Shown here one piece after another: positions 34,033 through 47,671 of a stretch of DNA of 64,000 nucleotides. The notes beneath the pieces are model-generated. The model worked only from the letters and a program-made list of their open reading frames with translations, searched no databases and had not been told where the DNA came from. Where the stretch lies: the NCBI GenBank assembly GCA_963971225.1, contig OZ020269.1:35299264-35363263 (forward strand). Reading direction: 5' to 3'. This DNA comes from Melieria omissa. Taxonomy: Eukaryota; Arthropoda; Insecta; Diptera; Ulidiidae. A program made the translations under genes and the position numbers. Position 1 is the stretch's first letter. Each line of letters starts with the position of its first letter.

Positions 34033-37000
34033 CGATTGCGGGTGGCGAGTTAGGTGAGTGAGAATGTGCGTCTCTGTGGGCGACTTGGCTCAATGCGGAC
34101 ACTTGCAATGTGCGCGCGCACACTGGGTTATCGACAATATTGCAGTATGCGGCAGGCTAATCTGCAGTTAACATTAGCGTGTGCCCTTATTGCGTGATCA
34201 CAGGCACCGTGCTAAAAGCAAAGGAATTTTCCTGTATTTGTGTTTCAATGCATGAAATGCGATTTTAGTGTAAATAAAGCGAAGCGAAGAAAATACCTAG
34301 TACGGTTCAAACTCAAATTACCGCCAATATTTATATAAGTGGGACATTGCTGTAGTATGAGCATATGTCGAAATTGGGAGCGATGACTCTGTCTTAGTTG
34401 AGCTGAGTGCTTCTCAAACTCAAGATGAATGAATAGGAAACGGCGTTCACGGATTCAAATGGAAAACAGACATGAAACCGAGCACACACACACAAACACT
34501 TCCAATCACCACATATCCGCTTTTTAACGCAAAAGTTAAACATGCAAATGTATTCGCGCTACACAAGTCAAAAAATACCATTAATTAAATCACTGCGAAA
34601 GAGCATTGTAGTAGAGTACTAAAAATGTCGTGTCTGTAAAATACAGACACGAAATAGCAACGGTCGCAATGACAGCAACACTTATATACGCATGTCGAAA
34701 CCCATACCCACGACGTATGTACAAGGGTATGTAATACATACTATGTATGTCAGGTCAATGTCTACATCATTTAAAATGCGATTTCTCATGTTTAGTAGCA
34801 CTCAATCCGAGTTGTGTCCATCTACATTGAAATTCGGAAGCCAAAAGATGCCCGAAATCCACATAAATTTCGCCAGGTTCACATTGTGCTTGTTCATTTC
34901 TTATCAATCGACTGTGCCAGAGCCGTTATGAAAATCACTAAGGAAGCCTTAGGTATTCATCCACACAATTAGTGCTCAAGGGCAATTCTGTATGCGAATC
35001 TGCAACGCTGTCCATACTCGTAGGTATGTATGCAAACCGATTCACTTTGGTTTGCCCTGTAGTTCACATAGTGTGATTAGTTATGTATGTACTTATACAT
35101 ATATATATATATATTGCACAGTATGCAAATATGTAGATGCTTGCAAGTTTCTAACAATCACTGATAACAAAAAAATATTAATGACTAAAATAAATGAACC
35201 AAGCATTGTATTCTTTAAATCATGAGCTGATTATGTCTTTTGAGTCTAAAGTGACAAGTTGCTACTCTTTCAATGACACAACAGGCCCAGAAGGAATATT
35301 GACCTTTGCTTTCCACGACGTGTCTAGTCCTGCTTGTATTTCCAGTGCAATGTTCATGTACTACACATGTATGTTTGGGAGAAATAAATAAAGCCGTATA
35401 TGAATTTCATATCAATCACATATATGTATGTATGTTTCAGCTTTATACAGATTTTTCCAAGGAATGTAAAACGAGATTGCAATTTTTGGCTGCACCCTAT
35501 ACATTTTATAGAACAACAATACTGGTTTGACACACAGAAGTTCCAAAAAATTTTAGCAGTTGTGCATTTCATAGGTGAATACGTTAAAACAAGCTGGACT
35601 GAAGTCGTTATAAAAACATGGTGAATACTTAGAAGAATTGGTTTCAATGACCACTGCGCAAAGCTGCAAAAACATCGTTCAAATTTATTAATATTTACGT
35701 TTCGATTTTGCATTACATTATTACAAATAATTTTACAACAGCCAATTCTCTAATCAAGTTCTCCCTTTTTAAAACAGCAAAAAATAATTGTGGTATTTGA
35801 GATCAATATATTCATCTCGTTTTCTGTTTCCGTAGTAACTTGTCTAAAATTAGTAAATAGTTGTAAACTACTGCTGTTATTTTATTAAAATGCATAACGG
35901 TTATTCGTTGTGGAACCGGTTTTCAGATTTTTTTTACTATAAACACGGAATCGTAGAATTTTCTTTTGATATTTTACGAATCACGAATCTAGGCCTGTTT
36001 TTTGTACATTAAAAAAATGGAAGATGACGTCTTTTGCATTTTCATTTTTACGGCCTCTTGCTTCAAGGCCATTTGTGGGCCACCCTTGATTATTTGGCAA
36101 TATCGCACAATATATAAGCACCCAAATGAAAATAATCGAGTTTAGCACATTATCTTAAGCAATATGTATAGCTTTTATTACCGCTACGTGCACCGGAAAA
36201 GCATTTCCAATTCAGAAAGTTTTTCAATATTTCAGAGCGCCGTCTGTTTCTTAGAGAAAACGCATTTCCCATCCACGATCACTCGACTGAACCAATAAAC
36301 TTCTTTAACGACCGACAGTTGAGCACTGACTGAAATGAGAGACCCATCACTAAGCGCCGTTATCACATCGAATTGGACTGGTTTGCGTGCTTTCCGAATT
36401 CGCCAGCGACACTCATTAAGTGTCGGCACGTCATTTCGACTCATCCATATCAGCGCGACCACACACCAGCGCATGTTGCGTGCATGGCTCCTATGTAGTC
36501 CACTCCGATATACTCAAGCATAAACAACCATCTAGCTGGTGCTTAATGGTTTGAGGCGAGGGCTTTTGAAACCCATATTTGATTTAGTATATGAGTTGCA
36601 CGCATTACATTTACTAATAATGCACCAGAAGAGCGCAATTTCAGGTGAATACTTGTACATACAAAATCGAAAATATATTTGAGTTGATTCTCAGTTTGTT
36701 AGCACACGTTGGCGCATAAACTGGAAACGATTCATTTTTAAAAGCAGTTGGCCCAGTAAAACGAAGGACGTTTCGCGAAAACCCATAGCAAAAAAGGATC
36801 GCTATTATAGGTTCCTGGCTTCTCTTTGTATGTTTTATTAACAAAGCCACGTTGTGCAAAAATCAGAGTAAAAATTAAACCTCCTAAATGTGCCGGGCTA
36901 AAAGTCAACATAAGACACTAATAATAATATCAATCTCGCGCGATTTTTTGTCAGACGGTATTATGTAAGCGAAGAGCAGCCGGTATCAACTAGTTACTGC

Positions 37001-37231
37001 GATAAAGAGGACACACGTCAGCCAACGTTTTGTGTTTCTATAATACTTATAAATGCGCTGCGAAATCGAAGAGTTACTTTTGCAAAGCAAAAAAACAACA
37101 AAAAGGTCAATGCCAGATGGCGAAGAGAGAGAAACAACCAATGAGGTGATAGTTAAGTCGAAATTAGCTAGCTGCAGATGAGTTTCTATTATGCTGATTG
37201 CGCATTTCAATATTGTGGAATTCTTGTTTTG
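34033..37231. other. ACC 5' flank and spacer
   Basis: Contains TA and CA simple repeats (about 34485-34498, 35097-35113) and no recognised exon or transposon end. The segment near 34033-34300 should hold the promoter of the longest ACC form. An 80-codon ATG frame at 36474-36232 (minus) has no recognisable similarity and is not annotated. Confidence 0.4.
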
Positions 37232-37235
37232 TTAA

Positions 37236-37775
37236 CCTTCACTCTGTGCATGGTTTTTACACCCTAATCACGTGCAATGGGGAACTGAGTTCCCCATTTT
37301 TTAACCAATATAGTTTGTATGAGAATGAATAAAATAATAGTTTTTTGGGAAATAATTATATTATTATTATAGTATGAAATATTATTAATGCTGTTGTTGT
37401 TTTTTTTTTGTATTAGTATCATTTATGTTATTGATTTGCAGTCACCGTCATTGAATTTGTTATTCCACCGGTGAGTGTGCTCGTGGTTTAAAACTTGAGT
37501 GGTTCAGAACTTGGATAAGTTTGGCTTACAAAATGTATTGGTGTAAATAACGGGGCATTTATTCCCCAAAGCACAGCAAACCGTTTGGGTGCAATATGTG
37601 GGCATACTGGCCCAATCACACTTAAAACAAAATAACTGCTTATGTTTTTAGAATCCATTCATCAATAGGTATCCAATGATTTGTGTATTAATATATCGTT
37701 CAGAAAGAATTACCTTCACAAATTCGTATTTTCTGTGGCTATGGGGAACTGTATACCCCATTCACAGAGAGAAGG
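37236..37775. mobile_element. TTAA-flanked piggyBac-type MITE with palindromes
   Basis: TTAA lies at 37232-37235 and 37776-37779. The inverted ends are CCTTCACTCTGTG and CCTTCTCTCTGTG. Just inside each end is a near-palindrome: TGGGGAACTGAGTTCCCCA at 37278-37296 and TGGGGAACTGTATACCCCA at 37742-37760. It is 540 bp with no coding sequence. Confidence 0.8.
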
Positions 37776-37779
37776 TTAA

Positions 37780-38980
37780 AAAAAAGAGTATTGGTTCATT
37801 CACAATCAGCAGTTGGGAAAGTGTTATGACAGCTTTCCCCAACAGCAATATTCACACCCGCAGGTCAAACTTCTCAGAGAATTTGCTAGCAACTAAAGAA
37901 ATTGGGCGCATAGACGAGACTTAATATATTCGTGCCATAATACAGCTTCGCTCACGCGATTGCGTACAATAAAATAAATGTTTAACATGCGATACAAACA
38001 TGGTCCATGACAACGCATTTACGCGTATATACTGAATGCTTCGCATATTCACACATACTTATTCATTTTTCAACTTTTCATAAACCATGCTTAAACTCTA
38101 TATCGAACTTTACATTTATAGTTAATTAGGTTCGGACAAAGAAACAAATTGTGAGTAACAAAATGTTCATTAATTGAATGAGGTGTAGACTTGAAGGTGA
38201 TGTTAACTTTCAGCTATAGCAATCACAACAACGAAAATACCAACATAATTGTGGAAACATACACGAAATGTTTCTACCAGTAGAGAAAACATCTTTCTTG
38301 GGTTCAGAAATAACGAATTTATTGGTTGCTACTCTCATTGCTCTCTGCTGACCTTAACAAACTCTTTTTCGCGAGTGCCATTAGAACTTGGAATCCATTG
38401 CCAATTTCAATCAAAAGTGCTTCAAGCAAACACAACTTTAAGCACTTCTCTTAATTCTATTGCTATATCTATCTCTTCTGATTGTCTGTTTTCTTCTTTT
38501 CTATCTCTTAATATTTTCTATGTAATGTTATTTTAACTCATTTTTTTTTTATATTGTTGTAAATTTTTGCGGTTTTACTCTCTTTGTGGCATTTAAAAAA
38601 GCAATTTAACAAAAACATTAAACATAACGTTCCTTCTAAACATTACTTTCTGAAGTACAAAATGTAAATATCTAAAACTAATTTACTCTTTTAACGTTTA
38701 TTCCTTTTATGAAGCAGACCCGACCTAGCCAAGCTTTTCAATACTGGAGTCTCCACATAGCTATGTCATACATCTACAACTGAAATAGATGATTGTATAT
38801 AAAGCAACCTTTTCAAACTGCTATCGAAACGCGCAGTGCCCAAAGTAAGAATTCACAGAAAGGGGCAAATTAATCTCTTATAAAAAATCCGGTACTATGT
38901 TAAAAAAAAGGTCGATCTGAAGTGATAAATAACCGCCAACATTACACATATAATTGATTGTCCTGATTGACTAATTCATC
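37780..38980. other. Spacer, no gene seen
   Basis: AT-rich; no exon, RNA gene or transposon end recognised on either strand. Confidence 0.4.
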
Positions 38981-38989
38981 ATCGCCCAA

Positions 38990-39356
38990 CCCAAACCGCT
39001 AAAGCTACAAATATGAAATTTATACTGTAGATACATCTTGGCAGATGAACCTCCGCGTTAGACGGGATTTGTTGAATTTCGTGGTCTAAAGGGGCGAAAC
39101 ATGATATAAAAGGTTTATTGATTTTAAACTTGGTGAAAACACTGTAAATCAAAAATATTTCGACATACATATATTATTTTCTAAAATCAAAATTTAACGG
39201 AGTTAACAATGGGTTAAGGTGCGTATACTGAAAGACTACGAAAAAACATGAACCGATGGGCCTATTAACTTAAAAGTTGGTCAAAACACTTGAAATGAAA
39301 CAGAACTAGACATGTGTTTTTCATTTTTTGAGAATCTCAATCTAACGGTACATCAA
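38990..39356. repeat. Degenerate tandem repeat, about 145-bp unit
   Basis: Units containing a TTGGTGAAAACACTNNAAAT-like core and ending AACGG..AACAA.GGGTTAA recur around 39198 and 39343, and again near 40740 and 40880 with strong divergence. The TTAA-flanked element starting at 39360 abuts or interrupts this array. Confidence 0.45.
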
Positions 39357-39359
39357 GGG

Positions 39360-40966
39360 TTAACACTAGGATGAGCGACTACTTTGTAGGCACTAAGTGG
39401 AGCAACTGGGCCTCGCGAGGCCCATAAGCGATGATCAGCTGTTTCTACGACTTTCGCCCAGTTAGGTGTGGTATAGACAGCTGATATTGGGCACGCGTAC
39501 TCTATGATAGTATAGCTATGGGTCGATGTAATTATTGGGGGATTTCTTACGAGAGTGGGGGGTTGAGGTGCCCTAAAAGTAAAACTGCTATTTGTATATG
39601 GCACAACATTTAATAAATTTATTTATTGATTAAATCCAAATCAAGCAAAAAAGAGACAATTTATTCTGCAGCACAGCCATGGCACAACAATATTTTATTT
39701 ACTGAGCGGTGTTCAAGGCACATGAGTTTTTTTCATGTTTTACAGGACAAGAATGTTTTGCGCCGTTTTTCGTCATGTTGAAGATCACACCATGCACAGT
39801 CCTTTCGTTCTTTCTTTGCTGGTCGTGCGGATGGGCTTGGTGCTGGGTAATGACAGTGTGTCTGTAATAATAAAGACAGAATTCACAATGCAAAATAATT
39901 TATTTTTTATTACTTACAAAAACATCAAATTTCGCCATAGCTTCACTGATATTAGGCCAGCGACTAACGTGACTTTTCATTGCCCTATTTGCTATATGAG
40001 GAGTGACCAACTGGGAAATTAAAAGCTTTAGGTATTCACGGCGTTTATCGGGGTTAATTGATCGATTGATTGATACAAACTCGATTACGCGATCAATGCA
40101 AAACATTTCGAATAGCATACTTGTACACATGACCAAAAGCTTATAAGAAGCGAAATTTCTTACGGTAAATAACAGCTTAACATATACACAATGTGGCACA
40201 CAGGATTTGACACATAACTTTTGAGCCTAACATTATTCGAAGGAACATGTTCCAGCCGCATTTTTTGTAACAAACAGATATATTTAAGGGCTTTGCAACC
40301 CCCCTTGCGTGCGCCACTGCACACATACATTATAATAAAGATAACAAACATGGTGACTCGTGTTTAAATAATTTTTGTTTAACGGCTTACGTACATTTTA
40401 GGTACATTTGTCATGTATTTACGAATGGGCCTCGCCAGGCCCAGTTGCTCCACTTAGCGCCTGACCATGTTTGTTCTACAAAATCAATGCAAATAAACTT
40501 TTGTTGGTTTCGTTTCGTTTAGAAAATATTAGCGGTAGTTGGCATGAAATATTTCGGCGATCAGAGCTATGGAAAAAATTTGGCGACTACTCAAAGTTAA
40601 AATGGGCCTGGAAAAGCCCAGTTGCACATGCAGTTAGTATGAAGAAGATTTTTTTTTTTTCGCCTTTTAACTTCAAACTTGGTAAAAGTCCTTCAAATGT
40701 ACAAAAATTCGGTACGTATTTCGAAATTCAAAATCTGACGGGGTCAACGACAAGTTAAAAGTTTGTAATGGGTGGGTATGGGAAAACAGGATGAAATCGG
40801 TCAAGTGACTTAAAATATGGTGAAAGCACTTTAAATGAGATATATTTTGAAATTTTTTTTAATACAAATTTTACGAATGAACAAAGGGTTACTATAATCT
40901 TGATTCATTGGGCGCCCATTAATTTCAAATTTAGGTGCAAAGCCCCCGGGGCCATGCTAGTACTAA
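39360..40966 (-). mobile_element. Degraded piggyBac-type element with palindromic ends
   Basis: The left end is TTAA (about 39359-39362), CACTAGGATG. The proposed right end, CATGCTAGTACTAA near 40953-40966, is its imperfect inverse. A perfect 18-bp palindrome TGGGCCTCGCGAGGCCCA sits near the left end (about 39405). The inverse block TGGGCCTCGCCAGGCCCA-GTTGCTCCACTTAG lies at about 40430. On the minus strand, 40199-39900 encodes a piggyBac-like C-terminal segment (INPDKRREYLKLLISQLVTP), followed out of frame by Cys residues of the zinc ribbon (CAWC...). Frameshifts make it dead. The right boundary is uncertain. Confidence 0.6.
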
Positions 40967-42625
40967 GGGGGTCGTCTACGTAGCGGCCCGATTTTCGAGC
41001 CTTTTTTTTAATTTATTACGAAGGAACGAAAAAAGATATTCACTCACTTTTTTTTGTATTTTGTTTATTTAATCGTAATCTTTCAAGTGGCAAGATCATA
41101 AAAATTATATTTATAGGGGAATTCTTTGTAAGGTGCCACCCCATAGCTTGTTTGCACATTACTCGTTAGAAAATTAACTTATCGCCAAAGTTCTTATACC
41201 GTTGGAAAGAGGGTTTAAAGAGCTATGATCCAAGGTAACACTTCATTTGAATTTGTTGCAAATACGAATTTTACAGCCAATTTCCCAAAGTGTTAAAAAT
41301 CGACATCCTAAAATTGTTTAATGTAAGGTGCCACCCCCTTAAAAATCCGCTAAAAACGTAAAAATCTCATGTAAAATGCATGATTTAGAAAATTTACAAA
41401 AGGTTATTGAATTTAATTTGAATTGAATAGAAAATGACCAAAAGAAACCGAAATTGAATGGTAACGAATAAAACGAATAATTGTATGGAAATTAAAGAAC
41501 AAAACTGAATTAATTTATTCCTCATGATAGGATTAGAGAAAAATTTACTAAGAACACTTTAAATTCATCGTAATGACGATTCCGAGCAATAAAAAGTAAT
41601 TTTACCGATATAGGACCACAAAACAGTGAAAAAAGGGGGGTGGCACCTTACAAAGAAAAAAAGGTGGCACTTTACATTTTTATGCCAATTTGGAAATCAT
41701 TGTATAAATTTGTTCCTTTTACGATATGCTCGGATATCATTTCGGATTATGAAAAACCATTAAAAATTAAGTCCAACACTGATATTTACCTAAGTTTTTT
41801 GCGCGTATTTGATTTCTTTTTCACGACAAGAAAAACATTTAATTTTTATTTTTATGTTTTTTCCTAACCAAATTTGACACTTTTATTTACCCAGACCGTG
41901 TTATTGCGTCTGTTTCCTCAAAAACCATATTTAAATTGATGTGGACATATACCTTAAATGATAATAGGCATTTTTTTTCTTGGACTGCTGGAACGTCGAA
42001 ATCGAGCAGGGGTGGCACCTTACAAAGAGTGGCACCTTACAAAGAATTCCCCTACATATTTGAGTGCGGGTTGACCTTGAACCTGCCCTCATCAGAATTT
42101 TTATATCAAGTTCCCTGCACGATTTTGGGCCAACCACGTAACCTACAACAAAAAATGAAACTAATCTATAATTGATATTACATCAGCTATACTTAGACAC
42201 GAGCTTTTTGTAAAATTAAAAAATCTCTCGAAATGGTGGACATTTTTGAAAAAAAAAAATTATTTTTTCCCTTTTTTCAAATGTTTATTGCCTGTTATAA
42301 TAAAAAAACAATATTTTGTTAAAAGCTCGTGTCTACTCATAGCGACATGTTTTGTGAGCAAGTAATAAAACAAAACGAATCGATGCGTGTAAAACTTTTC
42401 TTAAAATCATGCAAGTAAGTTAGAAAAATACGACTTTCGGGAAAACGCGTTTAAAGTTCACAGGGCGCGTGCGGAAACACCGTGAGCGAGCGAGCTCAAC
42501 GCTCTACAGCTAAATAACCGTGAAGAGTTTACCCAAATCCTTTGGAAATAACATTCCTCACGTCTTCCAAATGAAAATTATGTAAAAAAACGATTTTTTA
42601 AAACTTTGTACGTAGACGACCCCCT
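40966..42625. mobile_element. TA-flanked element with AGGGGGTCGTCTACGTA ends (outer)
   Basis: Inverted ends AGGGGGTCGTCTACGTA at 40966 and its inverse ending at 42625, each bordered by TA (40964-40965, 42626-42627), as in Tc1/mariner-type insertion. It contains another complete element (41116-42052), so its own length is about 720 bp. Its right part shares GGAAAACGCGTTTAAAGTT with the element at 53849-54504. No transposase. Confidence 0.7.
41116..42052. mobile_element. TA-flanked MITE with AGGGGAATTCTTTGTAAGG ends (inner)
   Basis: Terminal inverted repeat of about 26 bp starting AGGGGAATTCTTTGTAAGG and ending GTGCCAC, bordered by TA (41114-41115, 42053-42054). The block GTAAGGTGCCACCCC recurs internally near 41326 and inverted near 41637 and 42010, giving a modular array of end-like sequences. 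937 bp, no coding sequence, nested in the element at 40966-42625. Confidence 0.8.
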
Positions 42626-42627
42626 TA

Positions 42628-43652
42628 ACTTCATAAACAGGCAGGTTCTGCGTATAATTTTCAAATGAAAGTGAAATAAATTCATTGATTTGTGTTTAGC
42701 TCGTTTCGTTTTAAAATCACTTTGAGAAGTACAATGACAGCCAAGGATTTGTGAGTGGGGTAAAATGGACGTTTCTTTGAAAGATCTTAATGAATAATCT
42801 CTTCAACAGGAGAGAGAGACTGAAAAACGGCTGTTAGAAAGAAAATTGCCCACAGGGAGGATTGACTTTGTTCACTCTCGGCTATGCTTATTTTTTCTTA
42901 TCTTATTAAAAAGTGTTAAAGAAAACGCAAAGAACTGTTTTGTCTGCTGAATAAACATATTTTTAAATAACGTATAGAACATTTAGTAGAAAATCCTTAC
43001 AGGTTATGCTCTAGGGTAAGTTATAAGAGTTTTTATTTTACACTAGAAAATCTACAATTTTGAGTTATGAGTTTCAAAAATTACCGAATTAATTTAAGTT
43101 AAACTATTTAAGTTAAACTAAATTTTAAGTTAAACTAAATTTAAAAAATACAACTAAAAAGTTTAAAGAAAAATTTTGAAAATACGAAATTAATTCATTT
43201 ATTTGAAAATAGAAACTAAAATTGTCACAAATATACTTAAAATCATGATGCTATCATGGCTCAACAATAAGGTTGTAGCAAGCCAACGGCTGATTGGTTA
43301 TCGCTTTTGTCAAAATCGTCGGTGTCAGCAGTGGTGTTGTGTTGCCGTATCGGTTGAAATGAAAATACCAGACCTGAGCACTCTTCCCGTTTTTTCTCTC
43401 GAAATACAGCGCCGTCTGGCAAGAATCACTTTTGTTTGTTTTCAGTTTCTAACTCTTTCGTCGGAAAATATCAACCAAGGCGAATTCATACCAGGTGACC
43501 TCGTTGGATGAGGCGAATTGATTTTTTGTTGGTGGAAAAAGTCTAGATTGTCAAAATGCCTGTGTAAAACTGTGACAATTTAAAAATAAAAAAGCAAGCT
43601 TTGTTTTGATTGACTGATTTTGACAATCTAAACTCAGAAAACAAAAACAAAA
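42628..43652. other. Spacer, no gene seen
   Basis: AT-rich with local TTAAGTTAAACTA-type repeats near 43090-43140. No supported exon or element end. Confidence 0.4.
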
Positions 43653-43654
43653 TA

Positions 43655-44290
43655 CAGTCGAACTTCCTTATAATGAATTCGCACGGGACAAGAAAAAAGC
43701 TTCATTATATAGAAACTTCATTATATAGAAATAATGATTTTTTCATCTTTTATTTCAAATAACGAGGTATTTTAGTTCCTTCCACTTTTCTTCCTTAACA
43801 AAGCCTTCTAATACATTTAGAGACTTAAACACGCTACGTCGCTCTTCATCTCCACAAAGGTTCGAAGTACATCAAGAGAAGCAGAAATTTGTCCTAATGC
43901 ATTGCTGCGACATTTTCACTTTAATCACTCAAAACAAACAATTGCTGTCAAAATTGTTAGTGATGTGACATTCTCCTTAGTATGCTGTTGTTATTTTGAA
44001 CTTCTGGGGTTCCCCTAAATATGTTTCACTTTTTTTCGGTATTCAGTGTTGTTAATATGCGTGATAGAAAATAGCATGGAAAAATTCATTATATGGAGAC
44101 GAAAAACGAATGAAAGCGAAGTTTTCAACTTAAAACTTTATTCATTGTAGAGAAATATTCACTATATGGAAATTCATTATAAGGAGATCAAAATGCACTT
44201 AGAATAGAACGATAAAGCTGTGTCTTTGAAATTAATTCATTATACGTATAACTTCATTATATAGAAGTTCACTATAGCGAAGTTCAACTG
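43655..44290. mobile_element. pogo/Tigger-type MITE
   Basis: The ends are CAGTCGAACTTCCTTATAAT and the inverse of CAGTTGAACTTCGCTATAGT, bordered by TA (43653-43654, 44291-44292). This terminus (CAGTnnAACnTCnnTATA) is characteristic of pogo/Tigger elements of the Tc1/mariner superfamily. The interior has repeated TTCATTATATAGAAA-like blocks and no transposase. 636 bp. Confidence 0.85.
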
Positions 44291-44292
44291 TA

Positions 44293-47200
44293 CATTGAAA
44301 TTTTGTTGCTGCCCTAACGCTATCACCTACCAACCTACCAACAAAATACAAGCGGTTTTTGGTGTTGCCGGTATGCTAAACCTTATATTGAGCCCTGATC
44401 ATGACTTAAATAAGATTTATTTTGTCAAAAGTGTCACAATTCGAATTAGGACTATTATTTCAACTACTGTAATCAAATAGCATCAGACTTCGCGACATGA
44501 AGAGCTAACTGCTTTTTGGCAACAGTTAACAACAGTAAAATATACTGAGCTTCCGACCAAATGCAATGTCGCTATCCTTGGCGACAGCCTTTTGGATGCC
44601 TCCCTCTGCCAAAAATCGTAAGGTTAGTTGCAAGGGGCTTGGAGTGGAAGAGTGTTTCAAATGAGGTGTAACCACATCCAACAACATTTGGAAAGTACAT
44701 TTCTGTGGTCAAAAGCAATAGCCGCTTAAGTCGACTTAAGAAAAAATTGAGTTATGGATGCCACCACGTTCCCTTGACTGTGCTCTACGTTTGTGTAAAA
44801 TCGGGGAGTTTGAAACTTTAAAATAAAAAAGTTATTAATTATTATTAATAAAAACCTATTCGCATTCCCATGATGAACACACTACGCGCTAAAACTTTAA
44901 AACGAGATTGCTCGAAACAGCAATTTTCGACTCAGGCGGTTACTGCTTTTGACCACAGATTTATTGACACGATAATAAGATATGAAAGTGTGGACAAATT
45001 TAACAATCTTGAATGATTTGTAATACATGGATCTTCGCTACTTACCCCCCAAACCCCTCTCACCTACAAAATGACATCATGTGTGCGCCACTGTACATGT
45101 GGGATATAAGAGTATATGTATGTATGTAATTGGGTTTATAAGTAGGGTTTCCATTGACATGGCAAGTAAGAAATGATTCATATAAAACAAGAATACCCGC
45201 AATCAATTATGAACCATGAATAAGTGCTACTGGAAAAACCTCGGAGAAACCAATTCAGTATCGAAAAAATTCAAATATCTCTTCAAATATCTCGTTATAA
45301 ACGCAAAACTGCAAATAAAACAAACAATTTTTGTACGATCACAATTTTTTAATTGTTTGTTTTAGGTATTTCTCTATGATGATGAGCCTAAAAGTAGGCG
45401 ACCCATATTCATATTGCATATTTATATGCAATTAATAAATGACTAGTCAGTATTATGTAGAGTAAAAGTATTTGTTGGTCGGTTAAAGTATTTGTTTTCA
45501 AAACTCTTAAAACGTGAAAACACTATTTGCCCCAGTAACGTTATTACTGACGGTTTGTTAACAACAGTTTGTCCCACTTGCTTTCGATACGCCACATCGT
45601 GCCAGTAATATACGCATTTTGGCGTGTTGCAAGACGTCATGAAAAAATAAAATAGTTTTGCAGTGCACTTCCGTTTAAATTAATGTAACATGTACATATG
45701 TATATGCATAAAAAGGGAAAATAATATATTAGCACGTATTTAAGTATGCATTTTTAGAAATTCAATGTACGTGCACGTCACGGACGAAACATAGGAACAG
45801 TTTGAATGGTTTTCCGCATCCAGATCGTTATGCACGATGTAAACAAAGCAAACGCTCAAAAGCACACACCAGGCGAGCGAGGCGCGAGAGCTAACGAAAG
45901 CGCCAACACATTCAAATCGGATGCAGCACACGTACACAAATGGCGCGAGCCCTGCCATCCAATAGGAAGCCAAGGTCAGTGGCGCTCTATTATTGTTGCT
46001 CTGTGGAGCGACGCTTTCAGCTCGACCGCTGAGCACAAGCAAATGTTAGAGCCGGCGAGAGTCGGAAAGCAGCGCATGTAAAATACGAAGGGCGGCAGCC
46101 CCATTGCTGCGGCACTTTTGTAAATATTTCTTTCTTATCTGGAAAGCGTACTTTTCTCCGAACATGTGGCAGGTGGATAGTAGGTCTCGCAAGTACTCAT
46201 TTAGCTCATCGCACGTGAAAAGCGGCAAATTAAGAACTACTTAAGCCGCGTCAAACGATTTCGAAGGACAACAGTAAATCGCAGAGGTGTAGTGAATGAG
46301 ACATTTTGACGTGGTTTGATGCCGACACCATAATATTCTTAAATCGATTATGTGGGTGTGTTATAATAACCGCCAACTGGCGTAGACATACCGATTTCCA
46401 TTTCCTTAATTGTATCAATACGTTGACCCCTTCGTTGCCTTTTAAATCAATGAGAGAATATAACTGTTTTCGGTCGTACGATGTTCTTAAGGTGGCTGCG
46501 ATGTTGACGATGGCGGTGGCACCCGCTAATTGCTCGAATTGTGAGTGGTGACCAAAAGTTTGTGTCGCTGAGCACGAAGAAGCCGCAGCAGGAACTTCAC
46601 TTACTGTCAGATCTTCCGTTACTTTGTTGGATTTTCAGCAATTGTAATACTCTTAATTAATTAGTTGTATATTGTCACAACTCGTCTTCTTTCCTTGGCT
46701 GCCAAAATAATTTCACTGTCCGTCCAATAAACTTTCGCCTGGCTTCAAATGGTTGTCGCAAGTTTGTGGTGATGCCACTGCAGCGGTTGGTCATCCGAAA
46801 TTATCCCTAATTGGTGTAAGCATTGGTCAACGATTATCATCGATTTCATTCTCGCTATCACTAAATATTTGAAGTACAAGAGACAACAACAACTTCGTTG
46901 ACAACACTCTACAAAAGAATAAGATGGGATAAGAGACATATAATCAAAATGTGTTTAGGATTAAAATACATAGCAAGCATTGGTGGCAAGTCTATGCAGT
47001 AATGATGTTTTCCGTTTTGCTTTGACCTCTTTCTATCGGCTGATTTTTAGCAGTGTTGTTTCTTTATGGCAAGCATCTCGAAAAATTCATGTTCTTCATT
47101 GGTGCAGCAGCATACAAAATGCGCAATAGTTATAATAATGATTTTTGTCAAAAGATAAATGTTGTATACATTTCTTTCGATGTAGTAAATATTCAAACAA

Positions 47201-47671
47201 ACACATTGGCACAAGTCATGATTAATAAGAGTAAGCAATATGTTTTATATATAAACTAATGACAACTCACTAATTGATATTTTCAAATTCATCAAACACC
47301 TACAGAACGAAATTAATTTGGATGTACCTAAAACAAATTTGCTTATTTAATTGGACAGGTAAATGTATACCATGGCTGTCATCTTGTATGGCTTTTTATA
47401 AAATAGTTGGCAAAAATTAATGCTGCTGCCTCAAATAAGCCAATTTGAAAGGAAAGTGATAATGTATAAAAGCATTTTAGTATACAACAGTTTGAATTAC
47501 TGATATTTCAAAAATTTACACATGCCCACGCATGAATGTAAGTCTTGTCATTGACACATAATCATTTGAACAGGTGTGGCATCACAGTTTGAGGTCTTAA
47601 TATTTTTTTGTGTTCTTTCGCACTGGTGGTTGGCGCCGAGTTTTCTAGGATTTCATTTATTTACGGTCGAG
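44293..47671. other. Spacer between ACC and Nup44A with a GC-richer island
   Basis: Mostly AT-rich with no recognised exon. About 45780-46300 is conspicuously richer in G+C and CpG (GAGCGAGGCGCGAGAGC, GAGCCGGCGAGAGTCGG) than its surroundings and looks like a promoter or 5' UTR region, possibly a distal start for ACC or of an unseen transcript. The last few hundred bases should contain the Nup44A promoter. Confidence 0.4.

Noticed and set aside
33607..34053. 148-codon plus-strand frame
   Set aside because: It is antisense to the ACC 5' exons, whose splice sites and phase are coherent on the minus strand.
36232..36474. 80-codon ATG frame on the minus strand upstream of ACC
   Set aside because: No recognisable domain, signal or splice context; length is within chance for this sequence.
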